From positions 215,033-279,032 of the forward strand of contig JAKOGH010000096.1 of NCBI GenBank assembly GCA_024811115.1: a stretch of 64,000 nt of DNA, read 5' to 3'. Made by a program: the position numbers and the translations under genes. Position 1 is the stretch's first letter; each line of letters begins with the position of its first letter. This document shows, piece by piece, positions 13,412 to 25,022 of the stretch. This DNA comes from Terana coerulea (lineage: Eukaryota > Basidiomycota > Agaricomycetes > Polyporales > Phanerochaetaceae). The notes beneath the pieces are model-generated. The model had not been told where the DNA came from. It ran no database searches and saw only the letters and a program-made list of their open reading frames with translations.

Positions 13412-15529
13412 TCACGCCACAAAGAACATGCAGAGCACTCCAAACGCCATGGCAGCAAACTGGGCACCAAAATAAGTTCGAATCAGAATCTGTCACGGAG
13501 GCACGGGCACGACGCCTTACCTCACGCAGGGCCTGCGCCCCGCTCTTGCTCTCCGCGAGCAGCCTGCCAAAAACGAGTCTCTGTGAGAAACGAGTACAGC
13601 AGAGGCTAGACCCTCCGGCACGTACGTTGGGAGCACTGCCACAGCGCCAATGTACATGAACCCGCCAGCGACAAACGGGATGACCTGCGGACGCGACCCA
13701 CGTTCGTTGTCAGACGGGGGTGCAAAGCATGCAATAAAATTCAGAGGTGCGCACCAGGTCGGCCAGTTGGACGGTCGTCCCAAGGAGCCCAGAAGCAGCC
13801 TGCCGCACGCCTGCTGCGAGGTCGGTCGCTGTAGCCTCGGCCTCGCCAGACGAGGATAGATTGTGTATTCCGATTCCCATGAACGTGCTGGTAAAGGATC
13901 ATGGATCACCGCCGGATGTACCAACAAAAGGCATGTTCAGTTTACGGCACTGAGACGCGGCAGCTCGCAGCACTCACCCGATCTTTAAAGCCGCCAATGG
14001 ATGTCAGCAAACATCAGGCAGGCAGTCATCAGAACGTAGTCGCAAGTAGTATAGAAATGATGATGAGTAACAGCTGACATCTCACTGTAGTTGGCGAAGA
14101 GACTCACAAAGGCACCGACAGCCGTCAGAAATTGCGACTGCATCGCCTGACGCTTCGTGAAGCCGCTTCGCACGAGAATGGAGTAGTCGGCGATCTCGTG
14201 CGGGATTTCGTGCGCAAAGCATGCCAGGGTCGTCGTGGCGCCGATGAGGGGGGATGAGTAGAACGAGGCGGCCATGCTGTCATTTCACCGAATATGGGTG
14301 AGACCAGCGCACGAACTTTGAAAAGGCCTCAGAAACGAGGCGGTTACGCACGCAAGTCCATCAGTACTGTAACACAACTCGTTAGTCCGACGCGAATCTG
14401 AGACATCAGTGGGTTGCTTACATGTTGTGGACGAAGTCGCCGAAGAGATTCAGGTATGCGGACAGCTTTGACGGTTGGGTCGCGGTGTTCGTGTGGCTGT
14501 CGCTGTCAGCAGAGGAGCTCTCGCTAGCCGCCTTGGTCCCCGGCTTCCTGGACTTCAGCTCACCCTCCGAAGGAGAGACGGACACGCCTGAGGCATGCGC
14601 TTCCGGCGCGAGGGAATGCGAGTGGGAGTGGCCGTGCCCGTGATCGTCGTCTTCACCGCCAAGGACGCGCAGTGTCTTCTCCATGACGAAGAACGAAGCG
14701 AACCCAACAAATATTCCCAGCCTGGAAGAAGCACTCGTGCATGAGGACAGCAAGGAGAGAGCGATGTGGTAGCCTCAACGCACCCGATGAGGATGTTCCT
14801 CTTTTCCTCCACCATCACAAAATGCACGCCGCCGCCTTGGTGCTCTCCCATGAATGAGTGTGGGACGAGATGCAAGAAGACGTCAGAGAGGAGGCCGCCT
14901 GTCTGCACGTTCGTCTGTCACGCTGCGCGATCTGAGCAAGTCTACAGAAGAACGTACTGCGAAGGCAGTCATTGTGTTCAGCGTATTTGGGTTGATCTGC
15001 GCTGGTATAAACGCGAGAATGAAGTTGGGGACGCTGAACCATGGCAGGGAGTAGGGATAGCCTCTGTTCAGTACACGAGCTGGTCGGAGCTCATTAACGG
15101 AACTCACGAGCTAATGTAGAACGTCCCCAGTACTAGTGTTTGAATCGCAATTGGTCACCTTCGTTCGAAACGGGAACCGCGGCGTCACTCACTGGAATTC
15201 CAGGCAGGTCCGAAGGGGAACAGCCAGGCGAAGATCTTTCGCATTATAGGCGACTCTGCCTCCTCCAGTTGATGTTTCAATGCACTCAGTTGCTTCACGG
15301 GTTCGCATTTTTGAATATCGGTATCCTACAAAATTCGATGTCATACATGAGTATGCAGAGTTAGGCACACGAGCTGCCCAGACCCAACGCTACAACGAGC
15401 TCCAGACAGATACCCTCGACTCACCAGCACAGAGACCACCTTCTCAAACTCGCCGACCACCGCCGACGCCAGCCCGACGCTGGCGAGCACCGCAAGCAGC
15501 AGCAGAATCGTCCGTCGAGAAAGAGCCAT
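13412..15529 (-). CDS. ZIP zinc transporter, LIV-1/ZIP7 (Yke4/KE4) type
   Basis: Moves Zn2+ into the cytosol, probably from the ER/Golgi as ZIP7 and Yke4 do. Signal segment [22 protein letters not shown] segments with [16 protein letters not shown]; a His-rich loop ([10 protein letters not shown]); the metal-site helices HNITDGLAMA and [14 protein letters not shown]; last [14 protein letters not shown]. Thirteen exons add up to exactly 410 codons with no frame error: 15425-15529, 15193-15325, 15108-15132, 14958-15033, 14784-14902, 14422-14721, 14352-14366, 14108-14276, 13978-13982, 13755-13887, 13626-13684, 13521-13563, 13412-13459. Exon 9 is only 5 nt. Divergent from the HD-domain gene. Confidence 0.93.
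13978..13982 (-). other. 5-nt microexon of the ZIP transporter gene
   Basis: Coding-strand sequence ATCGG lies between acceptor CTTTAAAG and donor GTGAGT. Splicing it in gives [14 protein letters not shown], matching the conserved ZIP helix; leaving it out shifts the frame. The 3-part fit (acceptor, donor, conserved protein) is strong. Confidence 0.8.
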
Positions 15530-15774
15530 CGTCGTCGCGTCTGAGCCGTCTCCGGTGCGGCGCCGCACGCCTGCCACCGCATCATGGGCGCCTAACGCGA
15601 AGTGATCGCGCTCGTGTCTGAGCCGTTCCTGGCAACTTAGCAAGCGAGTCCTTGCTTCGTGACTTCGTCGGGCCCGCAACACGGTCATAACGGCATACAA
15701 CGGGCACTAAATTTTCTCGTGCCATCGCGTTGCTGGGCCCGGGTTGCACCTGCCTTGCACTCGAACCACGAAGG

Positions 15775-16694
15775 ATGGCGTACCCGACGCAGGACGAAGC
15801 GAAGCTCATCGCCGCGGCGGAAAAGCTCGTCGCGGAGACGATGGCGCGGTACGACCCTCGCACGACAATTTTCACGGTGAGCCGCAGCATGGGCGCGTTA
15901 GCGTCGCCGAACCCGATGTGCTCATATGCTGGCAGTCCAGCGGGTACGCAGGACCGCGATGCACCTCGCGCGGAAGGTGTCTGAGGAGCCGCCCGCGCGT
16001 GCGCCGGACCTGCTCACCGTCGAGCTCGCGGCGCTGCTGCACGACGTCCTCGACAAGAAGTACGTGTCCGCGGAGGCCGCCGCGGACCCGTACGCGTTCT
16101 TCCTGCCCTTCTTCCAGCAGTGGGCCGCGGCGTCCGGCGTCGACGTCGTCGCGGACGGGCGCGCGCGCCAGATCGCGAGGATTGTGACCAACGTGTCCTG
16201 GACGACTGAGAAGAAGTTGAGGCAAGCCGGGCTCATTGAGGAGTGGCACAGAGAGTGCGTTGAGCTGCATTGCGTGCAAGATGCAGATAGGCTTGATGCT
16301 ATTGGCGCCTTCGGTAGTAAACCACCTTATGCATTTATTCAGATTTACTCATGCACTGCCATGCACTCAGGAATACTGCGATGTGCCGCGTACAGCGCTG
16401 CCGTGAATCGGTAAATCACATCAGTTCAATTCCACTCCCGCCGCTCATCCTCGTTTAGGCCTTTGCATGCTGCGCAGGATGATCCTGCACGTCCTGACAC
16501 TGCCATCCAGCACTTCTACGACAAGCTTCTGCATATCCGTGAACAGCTGAAGACGGCCCCAGGGAAAGCCATGGCCGATAAGAGGCACAAACTGGTCTGG
16601 TTTATGTTCTTGCCATTGGGCTATCCGCTGACCCATGTGGCAGATGCTGGACTTTTTGTACGCTGTGGACGAGGAGTATGCGATGGACTCATGA
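15775..16694 (+). CDS. HD-domain metal-dependent phosphohydrolase (YedJ-like)
   Basis: Soluble HD-superfamily phosphohydrolase of unknown substrate. The metal-site residues are visible: HDNFHV, then LLHDVLDKKY, and CVQDADRLDAIGAFG. Five exons: 15775-15876, 15936-16313, 16371-16410, 16459-16594, 16644-16694; the last ends MLDFLYAVDEEYAMDS. Homologs are small (about 230-240 aa) and widespread in bacteria (E. coli YedJ) and fungi. In exon 1 the frame of MAYPTQDEAKLIAAAEKLV does not reach HDNFH: one base is missing at 15859-15861 (YDPR/HDNFH). Shares a 245-bp divergent promoter with the ZIP gene. Confidence 0.85.
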
Positions 16695-17161
16695 CAGGTC
16701 TAGCAAGATTTAGACTAGTCACACCACAAATCCACGATTGCAGTTGGCACTGTAGCACCTTGTTTCCTCGTATCTCTCTCTCTACTTGTACATCATACCC
16801 AGTGCCGTGTCATGCAGGAGTATATCTAGATTCCTTGTATATGCGGGGATTGAGGACTCAGGCTTTCATGAGTCACGACTACACTTTGAAGTTGTGCCTT
16901 AAACCAAGGCGAACTGCAAAACTGAAATAAAACAGGTTAAGCAGTGCTATGATTTATGACCTGGGAATTGCATAGACCAATCTGTTGGCTTTTGTCCGTA
17001 CCGAAACGTTGAATCTCTGCTTAGTCTGCTCTAACTTCTAAAGGCACTCGCCAGTTTTCTGAAGGCTCGCGAGTCGCTAGTCTCTACTTAGCACTTACTA
17101 CTTAGGGAAAACGATGAATCAAAAACCAAAAATTGCGTCTGCATCAACCGACTATCAACAG
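16695..17161. other. Intergenic region between HD-domain gene and tRNA
   Basis: AT-rich; holds the HD gene 3' UTR and the Pol III termination tract of the tRNA. No gene seen. Confidence 0.5.
17121..17132 (-). terminator. RNA polymerase III terminator of tRNA-Thr
   Basis: On the minus strand, TTTTTGGTTTTT (two T5 tracts) begins about 30 nt downstream of the tRNA 3' end, as expected for Pol III termination. Confidence 0.6.
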
Positions 17162-17246
17162 TGCCTCCTACCCGGGTTGAACGAGTGACCTTCGCATTGA
17201 TGTACAACTATACAAGTGCGACGCGCTACCACTACGCCAAGAAGGC
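17162..17246 (-). tRNA. tRNA-Thr(UGU) with a 13-nt intron
   Basis: The 85-nt minus-strand sequence folds as a cloverleaf: acceptor GCCTTCT/AGGAGGC (one G-U), D stem GCG/CGC with AGTGGTAG loop, anticodon stem TCGCA/TGCGA, T stem ACTCG/CGGGT with TTCAACC loop, discriminator A. The anticodon loop is 20 nt, i.e. 7 plus a 13-nt intron after position 37 (canonical site), leaving CTTGTAA with anticodon TGT. 3' CCA is not encoded, as usual in eukaryotes. Confidence 0.92.
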
Positions 17247-17374
17247 TATAGGTTGCATTGAGGGTAGCCAAAACCTATCACACAAAGTTTAAGATCTCAA
17301 TAGACTCGCCCACCCGATATATGTACTTGCCGCTTGGCTACTTGCAAAGTCAACCATAGTGGAAACGGATGACC

Positions 17375-18622
17375 ATGTCTGATGGCAAGCGCAAACGGGA
17401 TGCAAGGGACAAACCGAGAAGAAGATACAAATATGTATGTTCAACCGTCAGCCTGCATGATCCTCAGGTTGACGCAGCATAAGGACGGAACGCTCATACG
17501 GCAAAGTCTCGACGGGCCCGGAGTGTGGGTGACTTGCGTCCGGGGCAAGGAAAGGCAAGCCGTGGGCGAGCTTTACGAGCTGTTTGACACAGTGCGTAGT
17601 AACTCCCTGGCTTTTTACATGCCAAGGTCATCGTTGTCTTGCTAGGTTGCATCGGAGCTATGGCCGGCCGTTCAGGGTGCAGAAGCAGGCAAAGACGAGG
17701 GAGGCGGCGAGGCCGAAAGCGACGACGAGGATCTAGATATCGAGAAGGCAATCCAAAAGGAGATGTCCGGTATGAAGCGACCCAAGACAGAAACAAGGTT
17801 CGGTATGTCTCCTTCGACTGAGTCGCGTACAACAGCTGACATTTTATTGCACTTTGCAGTCAGCTGCCAGACTAATACGCCTTGCTGTGAGTAATCCTTA
17901 CCGTCCATTTCTTAGAAGACAGCTTCTGACTGATTGCTCACTTGATAACACCATACAGTTGTGGCGATATCCTGCAAAGCGCCAATAGACCCTGTCCAGC
18001 TAGTCGTGAAACATGTCGAAAACATCGCTGCGTCAGGTGTAACGCAGACTCGGTACATCCTAGAGCATTACAACAGGTATAGCTCGCTGACCGCCTTCCC
18101 TTAGCTCCTTGCAGCGGCTGACCCCGGTATCAGCTACCTGCGTCACGAACGTACAAGAAATCACCGCACTATGTACTCGTCTCTTGGAGCCATTCTTAGC
18201 AGGCGAGAAGACATTCACTGTATGCAATCACCATTCGCTGGCACCCATAAGTGTTTGCTGATTTATTGCCCAAAGTATAAGATCGAACTTCGGTTGCGCA
18301 ATCACAATACACTCAAGCGACAACAGATCGTCGAGGAAGTGGCGAAGTGCGTCCCGCGATCGTGTAAAGTCGATCTGGAGAACCCGGAAGTATTTGTCCT
18401 CATGGAAATCTTCAAGGTGCGTGGGCCTCCCAATTTCAAGTCTCATGTAGTTCGAATATTCATGCCTTCATACGTGGACAGAGCACCTGTGGGATCAGTA
18501 TCGTTCGTGATTACTATCGCCTTCAGAAATTCAACGTGATGGAGATCGCCAAATCAGAGGAGCCAGGCTTCAAAGCTGAAGACGGCCGGCTGAAGACGTC
18601 GACGGCCGCCAGTCAAAACTAG
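17375..18622 (+). CDS. TAN1: THUMP-domain tRNA acetylation adaptor Tan1/THUMPD1
   Basis: Works with the Kre33/NAT10 acetyltransferase to make N4-acetylcytidine in tRNA-Ser and tRNA-Leu. Landmarks: basic start MSDGKRKRDARDKPRRRYKY; GPGVWVTCVRGKE; an acidic insert ESDDEDLDIEK; RFVSCQTNTPC; TRSLQRLTPVSATC; THUMP end YKIELRLRNHN and CGISIVRDYYRLQKFNVMEI. Eight exons total exactly 283 codons: 17375-17434, 17478-17591, 17646-17802, 17860-17886, 17959-18052, 18105-18219, 18276-18416, 18482-18622. Introns are 43-72 nt. No frame break. The tRNA gene just upstream is on the opposite strand; this is probably coincidence since tRNA-Thr is not a known Tan1 target. Confidence 0.94.
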
Positions 18623-18842
18623 CTAGTACGATCGGACGCTCCCGACGCAACGGAGACTTAGGCTTTGGATCCCGCACTCGCCAATCTACGGATCTGGGAT
18701 CTTGGTCACCGCCACAGGTCCCAGCTAACCGACTGGACGTGTTGCATGGTATTCGTCTGTGGGTGACCATGGACTGGCCGCCCGCTATGGCCTGTGCGGC
18801 TATCTGTAGTAACGATCGAGGGGAGCTTCCGAGGCGAACACA

Positions 18843-19082
18843 ATGAAATTACCTATTATCTTCCGCGCACTTGCCCTTTTGCGGCTTGCAACGGTTGTCA
18901 AGTCTTGCGTGCGTGGTAGGTCCCTATTCATTCCTGTGAGATGGCCTGTGCACACTGATCGACGGTGCTGCAGATCCGTGCTATTGTGTGAGCCCACCAT
19001 GAACACCAAGTGTTGGCAACTGAACCCTCTTCCTCGTTGTGTGCCTTGTGTGCACATTAGTGACTTATGTAACTCCCTTTAG
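18843..19082 (+). CDS. Candidate small secreted cysteine-rich protein
   Basis: A 79-codon frame starts MKLPIIFRALALLRLATVV, which looks like a signal peptide, and continues into a Cys-rich tail (RRCCRS, KCWQL, RCVPCVH, LC). A potential intron (donor GTAGGT at 18914-18919, acceptor GCTGCAG near 18973) would instead give a much shorter product. No homolog recognised. Isolated in a region otherwise lacking genes, so this is only a candidate. Confidence 0.25.
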   Translation: MKLPIIFRALALLRLATVVKSCVRGRSLFIPVRWPVHTDRRCCRSVLLCEPTMNTKCWQLNPLPRCVPCVHISDLCNSL

Positions 19083-22000
19083 CCATGTAGGTCCTACAGT
19101 CGGAGCGTGGTGAAGCCGCAATCTGGAACCGTCGATCGCTGTGCGCCACGATGGTACGCGCGCTTACGTCAATCTCAACTTACTCTCGAACTCCCATCTT
19201 CACTTGCCCTCGAACTTCCATCTCGACATGCTAGCCGTCCTTGTCGCGTCATTATAGGACGCCTTTACCGTCATGTATAAGGCATCCGAAGCACTTCGAT
19301 AACGGCCACCGACGCTTGTCGTGCATTCGTGCCACGTAGTCGACATGTCTGTTTCCGTGTCCTAGAACCAGCAACAAGCTGCGAGGGCTGGTTCTGGGGC
19401 AGTTGATGCCATTTGAGCTGTGCAAATACTCGCATAAGTGCCCATCTGCGTAGGTCTTTATGTTGTGTTAAAATGAAAACATAGTGCTGACAATTTCAAT
19501 TGAACAAGAACCACACCAGTTGTAGCGTTTCCAATGACTCCGAATGTCCTCCGGCAATGAGGCTGACATACTGCCACACATTTAAGGTTCGCCATCCATG
19601 CGTGCTTCTGTGTCTCACATGTCGCTCCAAGGTGGCCTCTGCTAAAAGTGGCTTTTGCTAAGCTCTTTTACCCACCATGCGCCTTGGTGGCCTGAGGGTT
19701 GCCGGTGAAACAGTGCCAACGCTAACGCAATTGTGTTTGCTGATGGTGGCGTATCAGCGTGGCGTGTGGGTTGTTTGTCCCAAGAAGTGTCGGTTCACGT
19801 GGCGTCGGGCCATACACACGCACTCGGGCTCGTAGGCATGAAAGGTATGGAATACTGATGATAAGTGATTGGGGTATTGCTAATGATACATTGTGTAATG
19901 CAGGATGCGAGTGAGAACGAAAGCACAGCCAGGTGCATTCCATGGTGCTGTTTCACTCGATGCAGATGAATAAATTATCCAAATGAGTGGAAGTCTTGCA
20001 AGTCCCGGTAAACATGTCTTGTGCAGGAGCGATTTCGGTTCAGGCTGCATATGATAAGAATATATCAGTACGTTGTGACTACCAGAGGTTGCCATTCCTC
20101 GTTGCTGACCAGAGTACATTCGCAGCACACCGCAATCATTGACGAGAGCGCGATGAGCTTGTGCCCGTGTATGCGTATGTGTGCATATGGTTTGCAGCGG
20201 TCCTTCGAGGCTCCGGCTCCAAGGTTATGCGGACTATGTTCGACGCCGGAGGCGTCGTGATCATTTCTGCCGTGGGCAAGCTTGCCCCTACCTGCCCTCG
20301 GCGGGGGTCCCACTGCGGAGGCGTCCCTGCACGACGCGCATAGTACCGGCCATAGCGACGAAGATTGTGCTCGTATTGGAGGAGCATGACACGTTCCAAA
20401 CGCGGTTTTGTAGCATTCCTGCTTAGGGGGCAGAACCGATTGCATCGTGGTGGATTCCGGGGATGACTTGGTGTAATATAGTGAAAGGACGGGACGCTCC
20501 AGAGCGGTGGAAGAGGTGAGTAGTGGTGGTTCATCGCAAGATGCCCAGGGTCTTTAATATCCATGAGCAGAACAGCCAGGCCACCCGCCTCCATACGACG
20601 AATACTGGCCGTTGGCCGTCCAAAGGACTCGACAAATATAATGATGGACCAGTGACGCCCGAGATGCTTTTACCGCGATAGCGCCGGCTCGGGTTTTGTT
20701 CAGCGATCGGGGAAGGATTCACGCGTTTGTGCGGTGAGTTTCTATCAGTTTGTGACTCGAGAGACACCCGCACTATCTAGTACGCCTTGTACATTTTTAT
20801 TTCGATTTATAGACACTCTACACAGTTTGCAGAGAGCGTCCGGCTCTCTAAGAAGCTCTTCCCGATGGATCGGTTCGGCCGCGTCTGAGCACAGCAGTGG
20901 ACCGCCAAGCTCGCCTCACCCATGCGAATGGCCACCACGCAAGGCACTCTCTGCCTTTGCGCGGAATACTTCGTCCTGTTCGGACCAGGCCTATTGATCC
21001 GAGGCTGCGGATGTTTTTGTCGGTGCGTAGCGACAATATGCACAATGGGATCACAGCCATTGACTTTAGCATACAGGTCTCGGGTGCGAAGCTGCACAGA
21101 AGGCGGCTGGCTTTATCAAATTTGGCGCGAGCTCTCAGAATTTATGCCCCCTGGAATTTACACCCTATTCTAGTCTACAGACGTCACCACGGCGCGAGAA
21201 GGCGTCAGAACGGGTCGAGGTGAATCTCGACTACGCTCGTTGGCTCTGCGGTGGGGAGGGATGCACTTCCGCTGCACCCAAGAATCGCACCGTTTGAATA
21301 TTTACCAGCCATATGGCCAACGCTATCCACGTTGTCAGCTACCTTTTGGCCCCGTCATTCAAGACATCCCAGTCGGACGACCCGTACACCTGCTCAGCTC
21401 CCCAGCCCCCTGCGTTCAGACCTACGTCAAGACCTAGCTGGAAGTGCGTCAGTCGAGCCTGGCAGCTCACGGCACCCAGCGTATTGGCCAGCGTGCTCGT
21501 TGGTGTTGTAGCCGGAGCATTCGCAGTCGCGACGTGGTTCTCACCTTCTCGAGGGCCTTCACCATCCTGCCACGACCACCGCTCCAATGCCCTCCTTCCC
21601 GACGCCTACGGCACCCGTCGACCGCCATTCGTCCTACCTTCTTGTCTTCGGCGGCGAAACTCCCCCAGCGGTTGACCTTCCCACCGCGCAAGTCGTCTCC
21701 AACAGGTATGTCGTCTACGCCGTACCGAGAACTCAAATTTGTTGACCGTACTCTCGCTCAACAAAAGACTGGAGGCATCCAAACCGCCCCTACCGCACTT
21801 GTGCACACCGACATGCTTGCCAGGTCGTGTTCTTCACCGCGAATCGGTCGTGTGTGCGGTCAGTACGGCTTTCGACTCACTGGCTGCTCAGCCCGCCGCT
21901 GGACGCAAGTTTGGGACTCGTTGTGGACATTCCCGTTCGACTCTTCCGTTCTCCAGCCTCTCAGCTCGTTCCTCACGCCAGTATTCGATTTCCGGACTGA

Positions 22001-23700
22001 ACAACGCGTCCACGCCCCCGCCCCCGCCCCCGCCCTTCCTCTCGTCTTACAGCCAGGCGCCTGCATCCTCCAGCGGTACTGATCCGTGGGAATGCACTCA
22101 CCTCAATCCCCCGACGAGGCCACCTTTCCCTCCTCCTGCTCTACCACCCCCACCGCGTCCCTCATCTCGAAATTACGGCCTGAAATTAGGTGAGTAGTCT
22201 GGATTTTCCGCCTGCTGCATTTTCTCTGTTCTCCTTCTCTCGGTACCGCTGTTAAAACGCGTCGCGGTTGAGGGCGTCTGCGCCCCAGGCTGGGTAGCGG
22301 GCGCGAGAGTCTTCCCCCTGTCGCGTTTTCGTCCGCGCGAATGTCGGTGCCGTGGGCCCTCAAGGGGCTCGGTGGGGGCCGAGCGCAGTTCGTCGTCCGC
22401 CGAGTCGAGAACTTGACGGCCGCCTGACGGGTAGCGTCGTCCGCGCCAGTCGACGGACGGAATAGGTGTCATAACCGCCGTCGGTCGCAACAGGGCGATA
22501 TCCGTGCTGGCTGGAGATCGCGGCAGGCGCGCCGCGCGGGGATGGTGGCTTTGCGCTGTCGAGTGTCGTCGTCGTCCCTAAAGGGGATAGCGTGTGTCGG
22601 GTGTGCTGCAGTCCATGGCTGATACACGGCTGGGAAATATCGCGGTGGGCATCGTCGGTGAACGGCCTGGGAAGCAGCAGCTGGCCGGGCGTGGCGACAG
22701 GTGGGTGGTTTAGCTCTGTTGACTGCGTCGGATTTCGGTGTCGTCGTCCGCCAAGGGGGTAGCACAGGCCAGAGGACGCAAGTTGCTTAGCGGCGGGCAG
22801 TACGAGAACGTCGCCAGACAGGAGCTCCTCGGCGGTACGAGTGGTCGACTGCTGGAGACACAGCGATGCCAGCTGGATATAGCGGCGGTTGCGTAGCGGA
22901 CGGATGGGTGGCTCTCGTAATCCCAGTGCTGGCGTGGTATATGCCCTCAAGGGGAAACGAGACACATCGGAATGGTCTCACCTTCTCCGCAGACGAGGAC
23001 GGCTGAACGGGCATCGAGGACACAGGGGATCTCTTCGTCGAAGGGGTGATAGGGGTGCAGACACCCCTCCGCACAGCTCTGAGCAGGCTTTGTATCCCAG
23101 GCTATAACCACCGCTCTACACGAGGTCGACTTCCTACACGAGTACAAAGTCATCCTACACGTGTGCGCCGCCGTCCATGCGGCAGCCTCGTTCCTTTGTA
23201 CTCGACATGGGACGCGTAGGGCGCCAGATGCGCGCGCTAAGCGTCGCGGTTTAACGCGTCTACCGCGACTTACTCACACAGTTCGGATTGATTGTCTACT
23301 GTCATCTGAGCGCATATAGTCAGCTGGGCATACGAAGACTATGTCTGACGTTGCAAGCGGGTGTATTTCTGCAGAGGATGGGCTGCTTTGCGCGTACGCT
23401 GTGCTGGAGAAGGCGAATACTGCGCTCGCAGATGCTGCGTGGTCGCACAGGCTGGAGTGCCGGGTTATACTACTATCTTCCCGTTCATCATTCAGCATAC
23501 TAACAGGAGGCTAACGCACGGCAACAGAGTCACACTCTATGCTCGGTAACAGCAAAAACCGAGGTATTCAAAACAACAATCGGTAAGGTAAAGTCCGTAG
23601 CGACTAAAGCAATCTCTACAATAATGTTCAACGCAGCCCAGGAGGCTCGAGGTAGATTCATATTTCCCTTATGGAGCTGATAGTGGCGCGCCAAACCCGT
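19083..23700. other. Long region without a convincing gene
   Basis: About 4.6 kb, the longest gap of the window. 19083-20500 and 20500-21240 show no protein-like frame. 21300-22200 has C-rich, proline-rich open frames on the plus strand in alternating phases, including a kelch-like scrap SSYLLVFGGETPPAV at about 21635-21680 and a poly-Pro run ending at a donor site near 22193. 22170-23150 has Ser/Thr/Pro-rich frames on the minus strand. None can be joined into a model. This could be degraded genes, a very divergent gene, or regulatory DNA. Confidence 0.45.
22014..22034. repeat. GCCCCC tandem repeat (3.5 units)
   Basis: Perfect hexanucleotide repeat seen directly; in one frame it encodes proline. 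Prone to slippage. Confidence 0.8.
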
Positions 23701-25022
23701 CTAGGCGATAGTAATGGTCGGGGCGGCTGCAGCAGTGTCGGCGACGAATGAGAAGGTCTGGAAAAGGAAGCGCTGTCAGGGCCAACTCTCCAGGCCGACG
23801 AATAAGCACATACCGCGACGGACCCCCCGCCAAAGGAGGCAACAAACGCGGCCACGTCGCCTGTGATCACGAACGCGTCCGCAGCGGGGGCGTAGACGAG
23901 CGCGACGTCGGGGTGCGCTGCGCAAAAAAGGACGGTCAGCGGCCGCGAGATGGGCAGAAACGCGGCGCACGCACAGCCGTCGGCGTTCGTCCACACGGGG
24001 GTGACGGCGCCGGTCGCGTCGACGGTCCAGATGTCCGTCTCGACGCCCTCCGGGGTGCCGGCCGCGGCGCTGAAGCTGTTCGGCTGCGTCACGGCGGGCG
24101 AGTTGGCGGGCACTGCGCAGCACGCGGTTAGTGATCTCGTCCCGGGAGAGAGGGGCGGTCTCACCTTCGGTGCTCGCTCCGATGTATGCGTAGTTGTACG
24201 ATCCGGAATGCAAGTCGGGGCTGGTGTTGGCGAAGCCAGTGATCGCCGCCACGATCGGGAAGTTGGAAAAGCTGTTCTGTATGCCCTTCATGTGAGCCAC
24301 ATGATCGTGGTCCGAAACGGAGGAACAGGGCACGCACGGTCGTCTGGAAGTCGACCACCCCGCCGACGTTGGCCGTGCAAAAGTTGTAGTTCACCGACAG
24401 CGCGTTGGCGAGGGACGTCGTGGGCCCGTACTCGCCGAAGCTGTTCGCCGTGGCGGACAGGTAGCCGGACGAGCTGCCGTACACGACGTGGATGTGGCCC
24501 GCGACAGTCGTGCAGACCGAGGAGGGCGTCGGGGTCGCGGACGCGGACGAGCTGGATGCGGAGGACGACGTAGGGTCAGAAGACGAAGCAGCGGAGCTGG
24601 CAGGTGTGGACGTCGGGATGTCGGACGCGCTCGAGGGTGTGGGGTCGGGCGTGAGGGTGCTCGTAGGCGCGTCACTGGTCGGAGAAGGAACGTCGCTGGT
24701 GGGTGTAGGAGACTGACGCGCCCTGAGCTGGCCTAGATCGCTGCTTAACAAACCACAACAAATTCAAAGGCGATGCGGACTTACCAGGACGGCGGCGGAC
24801 GGGCTTGTTGAGGGGCAAGCCGCGCGCCATGCGCTGCGCGTTCGTCATCCGCTTCTCCGGCGTCGAGACATACTCGAGCGCGCTGAGCGAGTAGCCGACG
24901 GGGTTGAAGTCGAGCGCACGGGCGGCGACGTGGGAACTGTTGACCGACGGCACGGCGGCGACGCTGCTCGTGGCGAGCGCGACGGACAGGGCGACGCTGG
25001 ACATGACGCGAAGGAAAGACAT
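23701..25022 (-). CDS. Secreted Ser/Thr/Pro-rich protein of a basidiomycete family
   Basis: Predicted secreted, 369 aa. Signal peptide MSFLRVMSSVALSVALATSS; a block PEKRMTNAQRMARGLPL with PVRRRPGQLRARQ, a recurrent signature of an uncharacterised agaricomycete secreted family; a Ser/Thr/Pro/Asp-rich stalk (about residues 90-150), probably O-glycosylated; then a globular part (CTTVAGHIHVVYGSSSGY, SYNYAYIGASTEV, FVITGDVAAFVASF). Five exons, 24785-25022, 24338-24732, 24165-24285, 23814-24112, 23701-23757, sum to exactly 370 codons. No frame break. Function unknown. First of three adjacent minus-strand surface-protein genes. Confidence 0.83.

Noticed and set aside
18053..18104. Frame break in TAN1 near TRYILEHYN
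   Set aside because: The intron 18053-18104 gives TRSLQRLTPVS in frame; the open readthrough is intronic.
21587..21720. Kelch repeat gene
   Set aside because: Only one FGGE-type motif in one frame; no neighbouring kelch blades in any frame.
22360..22965. 201-codon minus-strand frame starting MSRFPLRAYTTPALGLREPP
   Set aside because: Composition is that of GC-rich non-coding DNA, other frames there are equally open, and no splice-consistent model or motif was found.
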